From Paenibacillus thiaminolyticus (lineage in GTDB: Bacteria > Bacillota > Bacilli > Paenibacillales > Paenibacillaceae), in assembly GCF_007066085.1 (NCBI RefSeq), contig NZ_CP041405.1, positions 3,918,501 to 3,982,500 on the forward strand: a DNA stretch of 64,000 bases. Reading direction: 5' to 3'. Below the pieces are notes generated by a model, which saw nothing but the letters and a program-made list of their open reading frames with translations, searched no databases and had not been told where the DNA came from. Positions within the stretch are counted from its first letter, which is position 1, and each line of letters begins with the position of its first letter. The position numbers were made by a program, and so were the translations under genes. Of this stretch, positions 33,376-42,614 are shown in pieces.

Positions 33376-34203
33376 ATGGAATTGTGGTTTACAGAGAAGC
33401 AGACGGAGAGCTTTGGCATTACGGCGAAGATTCGCGAGACCTACGTGAATGAACAGACGCCGTTTCAGCATTTGGTCATGCTGGATACCGAAGAATTCGG
33501 ACGAATGCTCGTATTGGACGGCATGGTAATGACTACGGTGAAGGATGAATTCGTCTACCATGAAATGGTGGCGCACCCGGCTCTCGCAACGCATCCGAAT
33601 CCGAAGAAAGTGCTCGTCGTCGGCGGAGGAGACGGCGGAGTCATACGCGAGATTATGAAGCACCCTTCGGTCGAGAAGGCCGTTCTCGTCGATATCGACG
33701 GCAAAGTTATCGAATACTCGAAAAAATACCTTCCGGAAATCGCCTGCGAGCTGGATAACCCGCGGGTTGAAGTGCAGGTGAATGACGGATATATGCATAT
33801 ATTGAACAGCAAGAACGAGTACGACGTCATTATGGTCGACTCAACCGAGCCGGTTGGCCCTGCAGCTCCATTGTTCGAGCGCGGCTTCTATCAAGGCATC
33901 TATGATGCGTTGAAGGATGACGGTCTGTTCGTCGCACAGACGGACAATCCTTGGTTCAAGGCCGATCTGATTCAGAAGGTGAGCCGCGACGTGAAGGAGA
34001 TTTTCCCGATCGTCCGCGTGTACGCGGCGAACATTCCGACCTATCCGAGCGGTATGTGGACGTTCACGATGGGCAGCAAGAAGCATGATCCGCTGAAGGT
34101 GGAGGAAGCGAGCATTCCGGAGATGGAGACGAAGTACTACTCCCCGCGTCTGCATCACGCCGCCTTCGTATTGCCGAAATTCGTCGAGGATCTCTGCAAG
34201 TAA
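33376..34203 (+). CDS. speE: Spermidine synthase (polyamine aminopropyltransferase)
   Basis: Transfers an aminopropyl group from decarboxylated S-adenosylmethionine to putrescine in the cytoplasm, 275 residues, exactly the usual length. Signatures: [15 protein letters not shown], the nucleotide loop [15 protein letters not shown], the VDIDGKVI acceptor Asp, and the catalytic [12 protein letters not shown] 33376 follows AGAAAGAAGG; a TTG nine bases earlier is less likely. speB follows by 36 bases, so agmatine, putrescine and spermidine are made by one operon. Confidence 0.97.
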   Translation: MELWFTEKQTESFGITAKIRETYVNEQTPFQHLVMLDTEEFGRMLVLDGMVMTTVKDEFVYHEMVAHPALATHPNPKKVLVVGGGDGGVIREIMKHPSVEKAVLVDIDGKVIEYSKKYLPEIACELDNPRVEVQVNDGYMHILNSKNEYDVIMVDSTEPVGPAAPLFERGFYQGIYDALKDDGLFVAQTDNPWFKADLIQKVSRDVKEIFPIVRVYAANIPTYPSGMWTFTMGSKKHDPLKVEEASIPEMETKYYSPRLHHAAFVLPKFVEDLCK

Positions 34204-34239
34204 GCCGTAAGGCAGGCTGCAGCGAGGAGGAGCATACCT

Positions 34240-35109
34240 ATGAAATTGGATCAAAAATATTCGGGCAACGTGTTCATCTACAGTTCGGAAGATTATGAGA
34301 GCGCCAAGGCGGTCATTTACGGCATGCCGATGGATTACACGGTCTCGTTCCGCCCGGGGTCGCGCTTCGGCCCGGCCCGCGTCCGCGAGGCATCGATCGG
34401 GCTGGAGGAGTACAGCCCTTATCTCGACAAGAGCATTGAGGAGCTGAACTACTTCGATGCCGGAGATCTGCTGCTGCCGTTCGGCAACGCGGCGAAGAGC
34501 CTGGACATCATCGGGGAGTTCGTAAGCAAGCTGCTGGCGGACGGCAAGTTCCCGGTCGGCTTGGGCGGCGAGCATCTCGTCTCCTGGCCGGTTATCCAGG
34601 AAGTGTATAAGAAGTATCCGGATCTGGCGATTATCCATATCGATGCGCATGCTGACCTGCGCGAGCAGTATGAAGGCGAGCCGCTGTCGCACTCGACCCC
34701 AATCCGCAAGGCAGCGGAATTGATGGGCGGCAAGAACATCTATCAATTCGGCATCCGTTCCGGCTCCCGTGAGGAGTGGACCTATGCCCGTGAGAACATC
34801 AACTTCCATCCATTCGATGTGGCTGCGCCGCTCAAGAGCGTGCTGCCGGAGCTGGCAGGACGTCCGGTCTACGTCACGATCGACATCGACGTGCTCGATC
34901 CGAGCTGCGCGCCGGGCACCGGCACGGCAGAAGCGGGCGGCATCACGTCCAAGGAACTGCTTGAAGCGGTGCATCTCATCGCCCGTTCCGAGGCGAACGT
35001 CGTCGGCTGCGACCTCGTAGAAGTGGCGCCGATCTATGACCCGACCGAGCAGACGCCGATTACGGCCAGCAAGATTATCCGCGAGATGCTGCTTGGCTTC
35101 GTGAAGTAG
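34240..35109 (+). CDS. speB: Agmatinase
   Basis: Hydrolyses agmatine to putrescine and urea using two manganese ions, 289 residues, ureohydrolase family. The metal motifs are GGEHLVSWP, IHIDAHADLR (three ligands) and TIDIDVLDPSCAPGTGTAE with the final two Asp. GAGGAGG precedes ATG 34240. It is the second gene of the speE-speB operon, giving the putrescine used by SpeE. A long hairpin terminator follows. Confidence 0.97.
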   Translation: MKLDQKYSGNVFIYSSEDYESAKAVIYGMPMDYTVSFRPGSRFGPARVREASIGLEEYSPYLDKSIEELNYFDAGDLLLPFGNAAKSLDIIGEFVSKLLADGKFPVGLGGEHLVSWPVIQEVYKKYPDLAIIHIDAHADLREQYEGEPLSHSTPIRKAAELMGGKNIYQFGIRSGSREEWTYARENINFHPFDVAAPLKSVLPELAGRPVYVTIDIDVLDPSCAPGTGTAEAGGITSKELLEAVHLIARSEANVVGCDLVEVAPIYDPTEQTPITASKIIREMLLGFVK

Positions 35110-35127
35110 CATCGATCGCATCACGCT

Positions 35128-35187
35128 AATCCCCTTCCATCATCTCTGCCGCCGTTGGCGCGGAGAGGCGAATGGAGGGGGATTTTT
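35128..35187 (+). terminator. Terminator of the speE-speB operon
   Basis: AATCCCC-TTCCAT pairs with ATGGAG-GGGGATT, with an inner CTCTgccGCC/GGCGcggAGAG stem, and is followed by TTTT. Confidence 0.75.
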
Positions 35188-35188
35188 G

Positions 35189-35650
35189 CTATTGACCGGT
35201 TTTTTTAGATTGATGCTTTTCGTCAAATTGTTTGATCCATCCTACATCTATAGGACCATTGACGACTTTATAATAATGCCCCGCCAAGATATGAACGAAG
35301 TTCTCACTTGCATGGACAATGACGGGATTGGAATGAGAGGAGGAAATGGTAAATTCAAATAATCTATTGCCTACGAATTGACGAAAATCTGCTTCGCCTA
35401 TCTTCTTCAGTCGATATTGGCCCAGGAATTGCATCAATTCCGTTGCGGCCTCTGCCTCACTGCTTACCCACTCGGAGACGCTATGGTCAAGCGGCTTATT
35501 CAACCGGAACCCTATCGATAAAAAATCGTTGGAAGGATAAGATACGAGATCAGTAAAGCTTCTTTCACGATGATCATTCCAATAATGGAAGCCTGCAAAC
35601 ATGCTCACAAAAAGCAATGCAATTCGTAAAATTGAAATTTTTCGATTCAT
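35189..35650 (-). CDS. Hypothetical exported or anchored protein, 153 residues
   Basis: I do not recognise it. One N-terminal hydrophobic segment (residues 5-22) could be a signal peptide or anchor, followed by a soluble part with SVSEWVSSEAEAATELMQFL as a helix and beta-like stretches after it. ATG is behind GGGGAGG and GAGAG. The stop is only a few bases from the speB terminator, so the two genes converge. Its composition is AT-richer than speB's. Confidence 0.6.
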   Translation of the reverse strand: MNRKISILRIALLFVSMFAGFHYWNDHRERSFTDLVSYPSNDFLSIGFRLNKPLDHSVSEWVSSEAEAATELMQFLGQYRLKKIGEADFRQFVGNRLFEFTISSSHSNPVIVHASENFVHILAGHYYKVVNGPIDVGWIKQFDEKHQSKKTGQ

Positions 35651-35969
35651 TCTCTCTTTTGCCTCCCCAGGCTCCCCGTGATTTGGAAATTAAGACCCAC
35701 TCTGCTCTATTACGATACCATGTTTATCTATATTTTTCCTCGGATTGCTGTGTAGCTTGTTGTCTGCTGGGGCTGTTTGAAGGAGTTCTCCATTTCCAAC
35801 GGGCACTTATGGAAATCTACGAGCAAAACGATGCAGGAGCAGGTGAAGGAGCATCTGCGATGAGTTCTTATAGGAATGACGCGTTGCTTGAGTACTATGA
35901 ATATGAAAAATGTAAGAGCAAGTAAGACTGCCACTCACGGGCATCCACTCTTACTTGCTCCCAATCCCT
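35651..35969. other. Gap with a leftward terminator
   Basis: No convincing gene. At 35916-35960 GAGCAAGTAAGA pairs perfectly with TCTTACTTGCTC; on the minus strand TTACATTTTT follows, so it ends the LysR gene. Confidence 0.65.
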
Positions 35970-36833
35970 TTATCGCGACACGATCTCGATGAACTGCAGC
36001 GCCGCTTGGGACAAATGATGCTCCTTCAGCCAGATCAGAGCCGAAGCGCCGCTAATCTCGGGAAGAGGGAACGCTTGAATGTTCTCCTCCGTCCAGCGGC
36101 CTTGTACGGTCAGCGGCACGATGCTCATGCCGAAGCCGGTGGAGACGAGCTCCATCAATAACGAAATATCGGAGCATTCCCCGAGGATGTGGGCTTCGAG
36201 GCGGCGCTGGCGGAACGCGTCCATAATTACCTGGTAGACTCCCAGCCCTTCCGTGCTGGGCAGCAGGAGCGGAGCGGAAGCTATGTCCTGCAGCGTCAGT
36301 TCCGGACGCGGGGGCTGGAAGGAACGGCCGGCCAAGAAATAGAACGGCTCGGCGGGAAAGGGGTGAACGCAGTACTCCTGGAGATCGAGCGGAAGCCGGA
36401 TTAGGGCGAGTTCAATATCCCGTTCCTTCACCAGCTTGCACAGCTGGCGCGAGTCGTTCTGGTGAATCTTGTATCTCATGTCGGGACGGGACGCCCGGAA
36501 GGCGCGGAGCCAATCCGGCAGGCGGCGATCGGACAGCGTGTTCACGCCGATTTTAAGCGTCCCTTGTGTGCCGCCTCCAATATCCCGTACGATCTGCTCG
36601 GCTTCCTCCATCTGCTTCAATAACATGGTCGCGTGCCGATAGAGGGCTTGGCCCGCCTCGGTCAGCTCCAGCCCTTTGCGGCTGCGGCTGATTAATTGCA
36701 CCCCCAGCTCCCGTTCCAGCGCCTTCAGCTGCTGGCTGAGCGGCGGCTGCGCAATATGAAGCCGCCGGGCCGCCGCCGTAATGGTCCGTTCCTCCGCGAT
36801 GGCGATGAAATAGCGAAGCTGCCTTACATCCAT
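35970..36833 (-). CDS. LysR-family transcription regulator
   Basis: DNA-binding regulator, 287 residues. The N-terminal helix-turn-helix is canonical (RQLRYFIAIAEERTITAAA, LHIAQPPLSQQLKALE, LISRSRKGLELTEAG, residues 4-66). Residues 90-285 form the two-lobed ligand domain. It is of the CbbR/BenM/AlsR type. GGGGGAG lies before ATG. It is the last gene behind the deaminase and amidohydrolase genes on the same strand, so it probably controls that operon, perhaps in response to a nucleobase derivative. Confidence 0.92.
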   Translation of the reverse strand: MDVRQLRYFIAIAEERTITAAARRLHIAQPPLSQQLKALERELGVQLISRSRKGLELTEAGQALYRHATMLLKQMEEAEQIVRDIGGGTQGTLKIGVNTLSDRRLPDWLRAFRASRPDMRYKIHQNDSRQLCKLVKERDIELALIRLPLDLQEYCVHPFPAEPFYFLAGRSFQPPRPELTLQDIASAPLLLPSTEGLGVYQVIMDAFRQRRLEAHILGECSDISLLMELVSTGFGMSIVPLTVQGRWTEENIQAFPLPEISGASALIWLKEHHLSQAALQFIEIVSR

Positions 36834-36851
36834 ATCGGCTCCCCCTTGTAA

Positions 36852-37361
36852 TTATCCGTTGTTCTCATCGGTCGGGCGGCGCATCCAGGCGGCATACGGC
36901 GAGTCCGCTTCGGCGTCCGCCCGCTGGGCCATGAGCCGGAGCGTTCTCGCCTCCGCCGGTAGAGCGAGCTGCTTATACAACCAGCACATGCCCAGCCCGG
37001 CCGCCTCGGCTTCCGCTTGGCCGTAGGCGTGATAGATGACGGGCAGCTTGGCCAGATAGGCCGCGCTTAGGCACATCGGGCACGGCTCGCCGCTGGCGTA
37101 TAGCACGCAGCCGGACAGATCGGGGGTACCCAGCCGCCGGCAGGCGTCGCGGATGGCGCGCATTTCCGCATGATCAGTCGGGTCATGGCTCGTCAGCACC
37201 TCATTTACGGCTGTGGCGATGACCTGGCCTTCGCGGACGAGGACCGCCCCGAACGGCTTTCCTCCCCGGAGGACCGTATGCTCGTAAGCCAGACGGACGG
37301 TCTGTTCGATGAATGTCTGATGACTCATCGCTTGCCGTTCCTGCCGATGCGGGCCAATCAT
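36852..37361 (-). CDS. Nucleobase/nucleoside deaminase (guanine-deaminase-like)
   Basis: Zinc deaminase of the cytidine-deaminase fold, up to 169 residues. The catalytic motif is HAE (His64, Glu66 in DHAEMRAIRD) and the zinc thiolates are in EPCPMC (Cys94, Cys97). The line KPFGAVLVREGQVIA and the size match B. subtilis guanine deaminase GuaD, making guanine to xanthine the best guess. The start is uncertain: ATG 37361 overlaps the upstream stop as ATGA, whereas homology to GuaD begins at ATG 37328 (MSHQTF). A tRNA adenosine deaminase is less likely since that gene sits elsewhere in this group. Confidence 0.85.
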   Translation of the reverse strand: MIGPHRQERQAMSHQTFIEQTVRLAYEHTVLRGGKPFGAVLVREGQVIATAVNEVLTSHDPTDHAEMRAIRDACRRLGTPDLSGCVLYASGEPCPMCLSAAYLAKLPVIYHAYGQAEAEAAGLGMCWLYKQLALPAEARTLRLMAQRADAEADSPYAAWMRRPTDENNG

Positions 37362-38578
37362 AGCGACCCCGCCACGATCCGGCCCTTGTGCAGCACGGCT
37401 TGTCGTATGCTCTTGCGGGCCACCGCCTCGGCAGAGCAGCTCGCATGAACGAGCACGCCGCCCGCCGGAACGCCTAGCTTCGGCCAGACTTGCTGCCCAT
37501 CCGGATTCAGCGGGGTAACTTCGCCGGTAATATAGCCGAGCGCCTGAGACAGCCCATGCTCATGCGAGTAACCGTACAGCTCCGCCAGCCGTCCCGCCTT
37601 CTCCAGCATATCGCCGGTGCCGAACGGCGACCAATGATCGGTCAGGCTGTCCGTGCCGAGCCCGACAGGGACGCCTCGTTCCTTCAGCATCGGCAGCGGC
37701 ATGACGCGCCGCCCGATCGGTACGGTCGAATGGACCGCGATCCCGAGTGTGGTGAACCGGCCGGCCAGCTCCGCAGCCTCTTCCGGGGAGGCACTGGCGA
37801 AGGCGAAGGAATGGCTCACGGCGACGCGGCCCTGCCAGCCGGCATCCTCGGTGAGATCCGCCAGATGATGCAGAGTGGCCATGCCATGCTCCCCGCCGTC
37901 GTGGACATGGATGTCGATGCCCGTATTCGTCTCGACGGCAATGTCCATCAGCGTAGCGAGCGACCGCTGCATATCGCCGTCCACCGAATGCGGATCGACC
38001 GAGCCGACGAGGCCGGCGCCGCTGCGGGCCGCCTGCCGGAGCAATCCGGCTACGTTGGAGTGGAGCAGCCCGTGCTGGGTGAATCCGACGATCTCATACG
38101 TAAGCATGTCGCGATAACCTTCCAGCACCTCCAGACACATCTCCAGATTACGAAGCCCGGAGACCGGATCGATATTGATGTGAGCCCGGAGATGAGTGGA
38201 GCCGTGGCGCAGAATCAAGTCGAGAATATGCGCTGCCCGCTCGCTGACATAGGGAGCCTGCTCCACCAGCAGGCGGCGCTCTTCCTCAATCCGCTCGAAG
38301 ATGCTCGAGACCGGCCGGACCGCTTTCCACGGCCCGCCGTAATAGGTTTTGTCCAGATGAATATGCATCTCGCGGAAGGGCGGCAGCAGGAGCAGTCCCT
38401 GCGCATCGATCCGCGGCAGCGGGTCAGCCGGAAGAGATGCCGCCGGACGAATCTCCTCCATGATTCCGTCCTTGACGCGGATATGGAACAAGGATGCCGA
38501 GGTGCCCGTAATGCGCCCCTCTTCCTTCGTGTAGCCGGTCTCTAACCGGACATGTGTCAGCCAGTATTCGCTATACAT
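37358..38578 (-). CDS. Amidohydrolase family protein (cytosine-deaminase-like)
   Basis: Metal-dependent hydrolase, 406 residues, TIM barrel. It has the HIHLDKTYYGG motif (His72, His74), a third His in HVHDGGEHG, HSFAFA and the metal-binding Asp in GTDSLTDHWSP. This order is that of cytosine deaminase/isoguanine deaminase-like amidohydrolases. It starts at ATG 38578 behind AAGGAAGG; an earlier ATG at 38596 lies inside that site. It overlaps the deaminase gene, so both probably act on the same class of substrate and are controlled by the LysR protein. Confidence 0.87.
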   Translation of the reverse strand: MYSEYWLTHVRLETGYTKEEGRITGTSASLFHIRVKDGIMEEIRPAASLPADPLPRIDAQGLLLLPPFREMHIHLDKTYYGGPWKAVRPVSSIFERIEEERRLLVEQAPYVSERAAHILDLILRHGSTHLRAHINIDPVSGLRNLEMCLEVLEGYRDMLTYEIVGFTQHGLLHSNVAGLLRQAARSGAGLVGSVDPHSVDGDMQRSLATLMDIAVETNTGIDIHVHDGGEHGMATLHHLADLTEDAGWQGRVAVSHSFAFASASPEEAAELAGRFTTLGIAVHSTVPIGRRVMPLPMLKERGVPVGLGTDSLTDHWSPFGTGDMLEKAGRLAELYGYSHEHGLSQALGYITGEVTPLNPDGQQVWPKLGVPAGGVLVHASCSAEAVARKSIRQAVLHKGRIVAGSL

Positions 38579-38650
38579 AAGAACCCTTCCTTTCATATTG
38601 ATGATACGGGGATGAACAGGATGCCGCAGGCTCTGGACGATGAGGGACCG

Positions 38651-39271
38651 TCATCGTGACCGCCGCTCCGGCTTGCCGGCTCGCGCGATCGCTTCGGCAA
38701 GGAGCTTCCCGATCTCGCGATAATGCCGCTTTGCGGCATGCTCGAGCGGAGTCACGCCATCCTTGTCCGCAATGCGGGGATCGGCTCCGTGATCGAGCAG
38801 CAGCTTGACGATGCGCTGGTGGGCGGCCCCGCCGTCGCTAAGAATTATAGCTTCCAGCAGCGCAGTCCAACCTAAGTTATTGACATGATTGACATCCACA
38901 TCCGAATGGGTCAGCAGCTCTTCAACGACAGCGATATGGCCGCGTTCCGCAGCCGGAATGAGCGCAGTGCCCCCGAAGCGGTTCGTCCGGCGGGTGTCGG
39001 CTCCCGCCTCCAGCAGAAGGCGGACCATGTCGAGAAGCCCTTCGGCGCCTGCATGCAGGAGCGGGTTGTCGCGGCGCTGATCCTGCTTATTCACGTCAGC
39101 TCCGAGATCAATCAGCGCGCGGACGGTATCCGCATGCCGCCCGTGCACGGCAGCCAGAACGGCGGTGCGTCCGGAAGCGTCCTTGACGTTGACATCTGCG
39201 CCTTCCCGGATGAGCGCGCGGACGGTGTCCGTCTGTCCGCTCCCGGCTGCGGCAATCAATCGGTTATTCAT
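38651..39271 (-). CDS. Ankyrin-repeat protein
   Basis: Cytoplasmic protein of 206 residues made almost wholly of about six ankyrin repeats (period about 33; repeats carry TDTVRALIREGADVN, ADTVRALIDLGADVN, DMVRLLLEAGADTR, AVVEELLTHSDVDVN, RIVKLLLDHGADPR). It has no signal peptide, membrane helix or catalytic domain, so it is a binding protein with unknown partner. Start ATG 39271 follows AGGAG. The frame is open upstream to 39430 but without a ribosome site. It lies upstream of the amidohydrolase gene on the same strand, 72 bases away. Confidence 0.88.
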   Translation of the reverse strand: MNNRLIAAAGSGQTDTVRALIREGADVNVKDASGRTAVLAAVHGRHADTVRALIDLGADVNKQDQRRDNPLLHAGAEGLLDMVRLLLEAGADTRRTNRFGGTALIPAAERGHIAVVEELLTHSDVDVNHVNNLGWTALLEAIILSDGGAAHQRIVKLLLDHGADPRIADKDGVTPLEHAAKRHYREIGKLLAEAIARAGKPERRSR

Positions 39272-39639
39272 CGAGATCACACTCCTGTCAGATCCAATTC
39301 CGGCGGCACATCCTCGGGTGAGGAAGCGTCCAGCCGGCCGATAAATCAGTCCAATCCCAAGGTGCCAAGGCAGGGATCGCCAGGCCTCTCTGCCTCGAAG
39401 ATCATATTGATGCCATCGTATCATTGGCACGTCTATATGAAAAATATATATTTTGTTCGTTTTCGATATGTTTTACATATATATAGGGTGTGCAAATCGA
39501 GCCCTTCACAACGCAAAAAAGAAGCCGCCTATGAAGGCAGCTCCCAATTCTTTATCGAAGCCAGCTTTCCTGCCGGATCTTGCAAGCCGGCAGCTCTAGC
39601 GTTCCATTCTCAATCAGCAAGTTATTGATATTTTGTTGA
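39272..39639. other. Gap, AT-rich with a GC hairpin
   Basis: No gene seen. AT-rich promoter-like sequence at about 39430-39490. At about 39570-39595 CTGCCGG pairs with CCGGCAG and may end the leftward membrane protein gene poorly or serve as a rightward stop. Confidence 0.35.
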
Positions 39640-39969
39640 TTATTTCTTCCTTGCCAAATGCATGATCACAAATATGGCGACAAAGAAAAATGAACACCCC
39701 AGAACAATATCTTTAAACCGTTCATTCCCAGAGAAAATGGAAATGAAAAAATTAATCCCTAAAATGAAGACGATCAAAATTCGAATTCTCGAGTCATGTT
39801 GTTTACTGCTGTCCTTTTTCCTTAAGGTAAGGATAAGAATGCACAGATAAAGAATGATACTGGAAAAAGCAATTTCCTTAATTATCTTATCACTGCCAAT
39901 AACATGGAGAAAAAGAGTAGCTCCTACCATGATGGCAAGCACAATATAAGGTATTGCCGCTTTCCTCAT
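39640..39969 (-). CDS. Hypothetical small membrane protein, 109 residues
   Basis: I do not recognise it. Four hydrophobic helices (about residues 5-24, 31-50, 63-80, 88-105) with a Lys/Asp/Ser-rich cytoplasmic loop between the second and third. Its composition is AT-rich, unlike the argS and ywiB genes to the right. The region before ATG has a weak GGGGAG site. Confidence 0.55.
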   Translation of the reverse strand: MRKAAIPYIVLAIMVGATLFLHVIGSDKIIKEIAFSSIILYLCILILTLRKKDSSKQHDSRIRILIVFILGINFFISIFSGNERFKDIVLGCSFFFVAIFVIMHLARKK

Positions 39970-40263
39970 TTAAACTACTCCCCATTGCGATGTTCCTGCC
40001 GCGGCATTCAGACGAGGACGAAAAGCGGGGCTGGATGGAACTTAGGTAAGCCGCAAGAGATTGACAACATGCCCTCATTACGCAATGGTTCAGGATCAAA
40101 GCGCACGAAATACGCAGGAACGGACCAGGCTGGATCATGCCGGCTCGAACGCCTCCGCTGCGAATGAGCCGTCTCATTCCATGTTGCAAAAGAAGCACGC
40201 ATACCGGATAATGAAGTGATAAGATGAAGAGAGGATGCACATCAGGGATTGAGGTTGAATCAG

Positions 40264-40755
40264 ATGAGCAATGATCACACAGGAGCCGAGCGCGTCCGCA
40301 TCGCCATAGAGAGCCGGCAGGATGGCGAGGTTACCGTTCTCTATGCGGATGGCCAGCTGTACCGGAAAGGCAGCAGCTTCTATCTGCTGTACAAGGAATC
40401 GGCTTCCGACACGGAGCGTCCGGTCGGGCCCGGGGAAGCCGGACATGCCGGGGGAGATCCGCTGGAGACCTCCGTCACCTTCAAGGCGGGCGAGCACGGC
40501 GGCAAGCTGATGCGCCGGGGCAGCGTGAACTCGGAGCTATCCTTCGTCAAGGACGGGCGAGGCGGCGGCTATTATCAAGTAAGCGGCATGCGGTTCTCCG
40601 TCGTCACGGAGACATCGGACTGGAAGCCGCCCGTATACGAGCAGGATGAAGCCGGAAGGCTGCGCGCCTGGACGGCGTCATGGTCCTATACGCTATATAT
40701 GGAAGAAGAGCGAGCCGGTTATTTTCAACTACAGATACGGGCCGAGGCCCGCTGA
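40264..40755 (+). CDS. ywiB: DUF1934 family protein (YwiB-like)
   Basis: Beta-barrel (lipocalin-like) protein of unknown function, 163 residues. It has the DUF1934 pattern: [23 protein letters not shown] near the start ([23 protein letters not shown]), [14 protein letters not shown] and a final [17 protein letters not shown]. In B. subtilis ywiB is next to argS, as here. ATG 40264 lies behind a GAGG; an in-frame TTG at 40249 is less likely. It ends 22 bases before argS. Confidence 0.9.
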   Translation: MSNDHTGAERVRIAIESRQDGEVTVLYADGQLYRKGSSFYLLYKESASDTERPVGPGEAGHAGGDPLETSVTFKAGEHGGKLMRRGSVNSELSFVKDGRGGGYYQVSGMRFSVVTETSDWKPPVYEQDEAGRLRAWTASWSYTLYMEEERAGYFQLQIRAEAR

Positions 40756-40777
40756 AGCACTAGGAGGAGCAGGTTAC

Positions 40778-42457
40778 ATGAGCATGAGTGTAATGGAAAA
40801 AATGAACGAGTCTGTCAAAGCGGCGATCGAACAAGCCGTCGTCAAGGCTGGACTGGCGGAGCAATCGGAGCTTCCGGTCTTCGTCATCGAGGTGCCGAAG
40901 GATAAGTCGCACGGCGACCTGGCGACGAATGCGGCTATGCAGCTGACCCGCATTGCCAAGCGCAATCCGCGCCAGATCGCGGAGGCTATCGTGGAGAACC
41001 TGGATCTGTCGGCGGCTTCGATCCAGAGCGCGGAGATTGCAGGTCCGGGCTTCATCAACTTCCGGATGGACCGGCCCTACCTCTATGATGTTCTCCGCGA
41101 AGTCAGCGAGCAAGGCGACAATTACGGACGGATCGGTATGGGCGCCGGTCAGCGCATCCAGGTGGAGTTCGTCAGCGCCAATCCGACGGGGAGCCTTCAC
41201 CTGGGCCATGCCCGCGGGGCGGCCGTCGGCGACGCGCTCTGCAATCTGCTTGATTTCGCTGGCTATGAGATGACGCGCGAGTATTACATTAATGATGCAG
41301 GCAATCAGGTCAACAATCTGGCGAAGTCGATCGAATGCCGGTACAAGCAGGCGCTCGGGCAGGAAGCGGACATGCCGGAGGACGGCTATTACGGCGAAGA
41401 TATCAAGGGCTTCGCCCAGGAGCTCGTCGAGAAGGAAGGCGATCGGCTGCTGAACCTGCCGGATGCCGAGCGGCTGACGTTTTTCCGCAGCTATGGCCTG
41501 GACAAGGAGCTGGATAAGATCAAGCGCGATCTGGGACGCTTCGGCGTACCGTTCGACGTCTGGTTCAGCGAGACCTCGCTGTATGAGAACGGCGAAGTAA
41601 TCAAGGCGCTGGATGCGTTGAAGGCGCGCGGCAAGGTGTACGAGCAAGAAGGCGCGACCTGGCTGCGGACGACCGAGTTCGGCGATGATAAAGATCGCGT
41701 GCTGATCAAAAATGACGGCTCATACACGTATTTGACGCCGGATGTGGCCTATCATATGGATAAGTATGATCGCGGGTACGATCAGATCATCAATATTTGG
41801 GGAGCGGACCATCACGGTTATATTCCGCGGATGAAGGCCGCCATGGAAGCGTTGGGCAACGATCCGGACAAGCTTATCGTGCTGATCGCCCAGATGGTCA
41901 GTCTGTATCAGGACGGCGAGAAGGTGAAGATGTCCAAGCGTACGGGCAAAGCCGTAACGATGCAGGATCTGATGGATGAAGTCGGCGTCGACGCCATTCG
42001 CTATTTCTTCACGATGCGTTCCATGGACTCGCATCTTGATTTCGACATGGATCTGGCGATCTCGACCTCCAATGAGAATCCGGTCTACTATGTGCAATAT
42101 GCGCACGCGCGGATTTGCAGTATCTTCCGCCAAGCGGAGGAGCAGGGAATCGCCCGGAAGCCGCTGGCGGAGATTCATCTGGCGAAGCTGACTGCGGAGC
42201 ATGAGTACGACCTGCTTCGCAAGATGGGCGAGCTGCCGGAAGAGATTGCGGTCGCCGCGCGCGATTATGCGCCGCACCGCCTCATCCGCTACGTCTATGA
42301 ATTGGCGTCTCTCTTCCACAGCTACTACAAGGCGGAGCGCGTCATTACCGAGGATGCGGAGCAGACCCAGGCACGCCTGGCCTTGCTGGGCGCAGTGCGC
42401 ACCGTTCTGGCCAATGTGCTCCGTCTCGTCGGCGTATCCGCTCCGGAACGGATGTAA
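40778..42457 (+). CDS. argS: Arginyl-tRNA synthetase
   Basis: Class I aminoacyl-tRNA synthetase charging tRNA-Arg, 559 residues. An N-terminal domain ends before the catalytic core with the HIGH motif as HLGH (141-144) inside [17 protein letters not shown], the arginine-pocket signature. The KMSKS equivalent is VKMSKRTG. The helical anticodon-binding domain closes the protein. TAGGAGGAGC precedes ATG 40778; ATG 40784 and 40793 are alternatives. The terminator at 42492 ends the ywiB-argS unit. No T-box leader is seen. Confidence 0.97.
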   Translation: MSMSVMEKMNESVKAAIEQAVVKAGLAEQSELPVFVIEVPKDKSHGDLATNAAMQLTRIAKRNPRQIAEAIVENLDLSAASIQSAEIAGPGFINFRMDRPYLYDVLREVSEQGDNYGRIGMGAGQRIQVEFVSANPTGSLHLGHARGAAVGDALCNLLDFAGYEMTREYYINDAGNQVNNLAKSIECRYKQALGQEADMPEDGYYGEDIKGFAQELVEKEGDRLLNLPDAERLTFFRSYGLDKELDKIKRDLGRFGVPFDVWFSETSLYENGEVIKALDALKARGKVYEQEGATWLRTTEFGDDKDRVLIKNDGSYTYLTPDVAYHMDKYDRGYDQIINIWGADHHGYIPRMKAAMEALGNDPDKLIVLIAQMVSLYQDGEKVKMSKRTGKAVTMQDLMDEVGVDAIRYFFTMRSMDSHLDFDMDLAISTSNENPVYYVQYAHARICSIFRQAEEQGIARKPLAEIHLAKLTAEHEYDLLRKMGELPEEIAVAARDYAPHRLIRYVYELASLFHSYYKAERVITEDAEQTQARLALLGAVRTVLANVLRLVGVSAPERM

Positions 42458-42491
42458 GGCAGCGGCGAAGACGAATAGTAACATGCGATTG

Positions 42492-42524
42492 AGCCGGTTC
42501 CCGCTTGTCGGGGCCGGCTTTTTT
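42492..42524 (+). terminator. Terminator of argS
   Basis: GCCGGTTCCC pairs with GGGGCCGGC, followed by six to seven T. Confidence 0.8.
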
Positions 42525-42614
42525 GCCGTGCGTGGAATGCCACGATTCTCCATCGTCTATTTCCGGTTCTCAGGTATAATAGAAGCACAATCATCATAAG
42601 AGAAGGTGAGGCCC

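Noticed and set aside
40000..40263. T-box leader for argS/ywiB
   Set aside because: No T-box core (AGGGTGGNACCGCG) or specifier stem seen.
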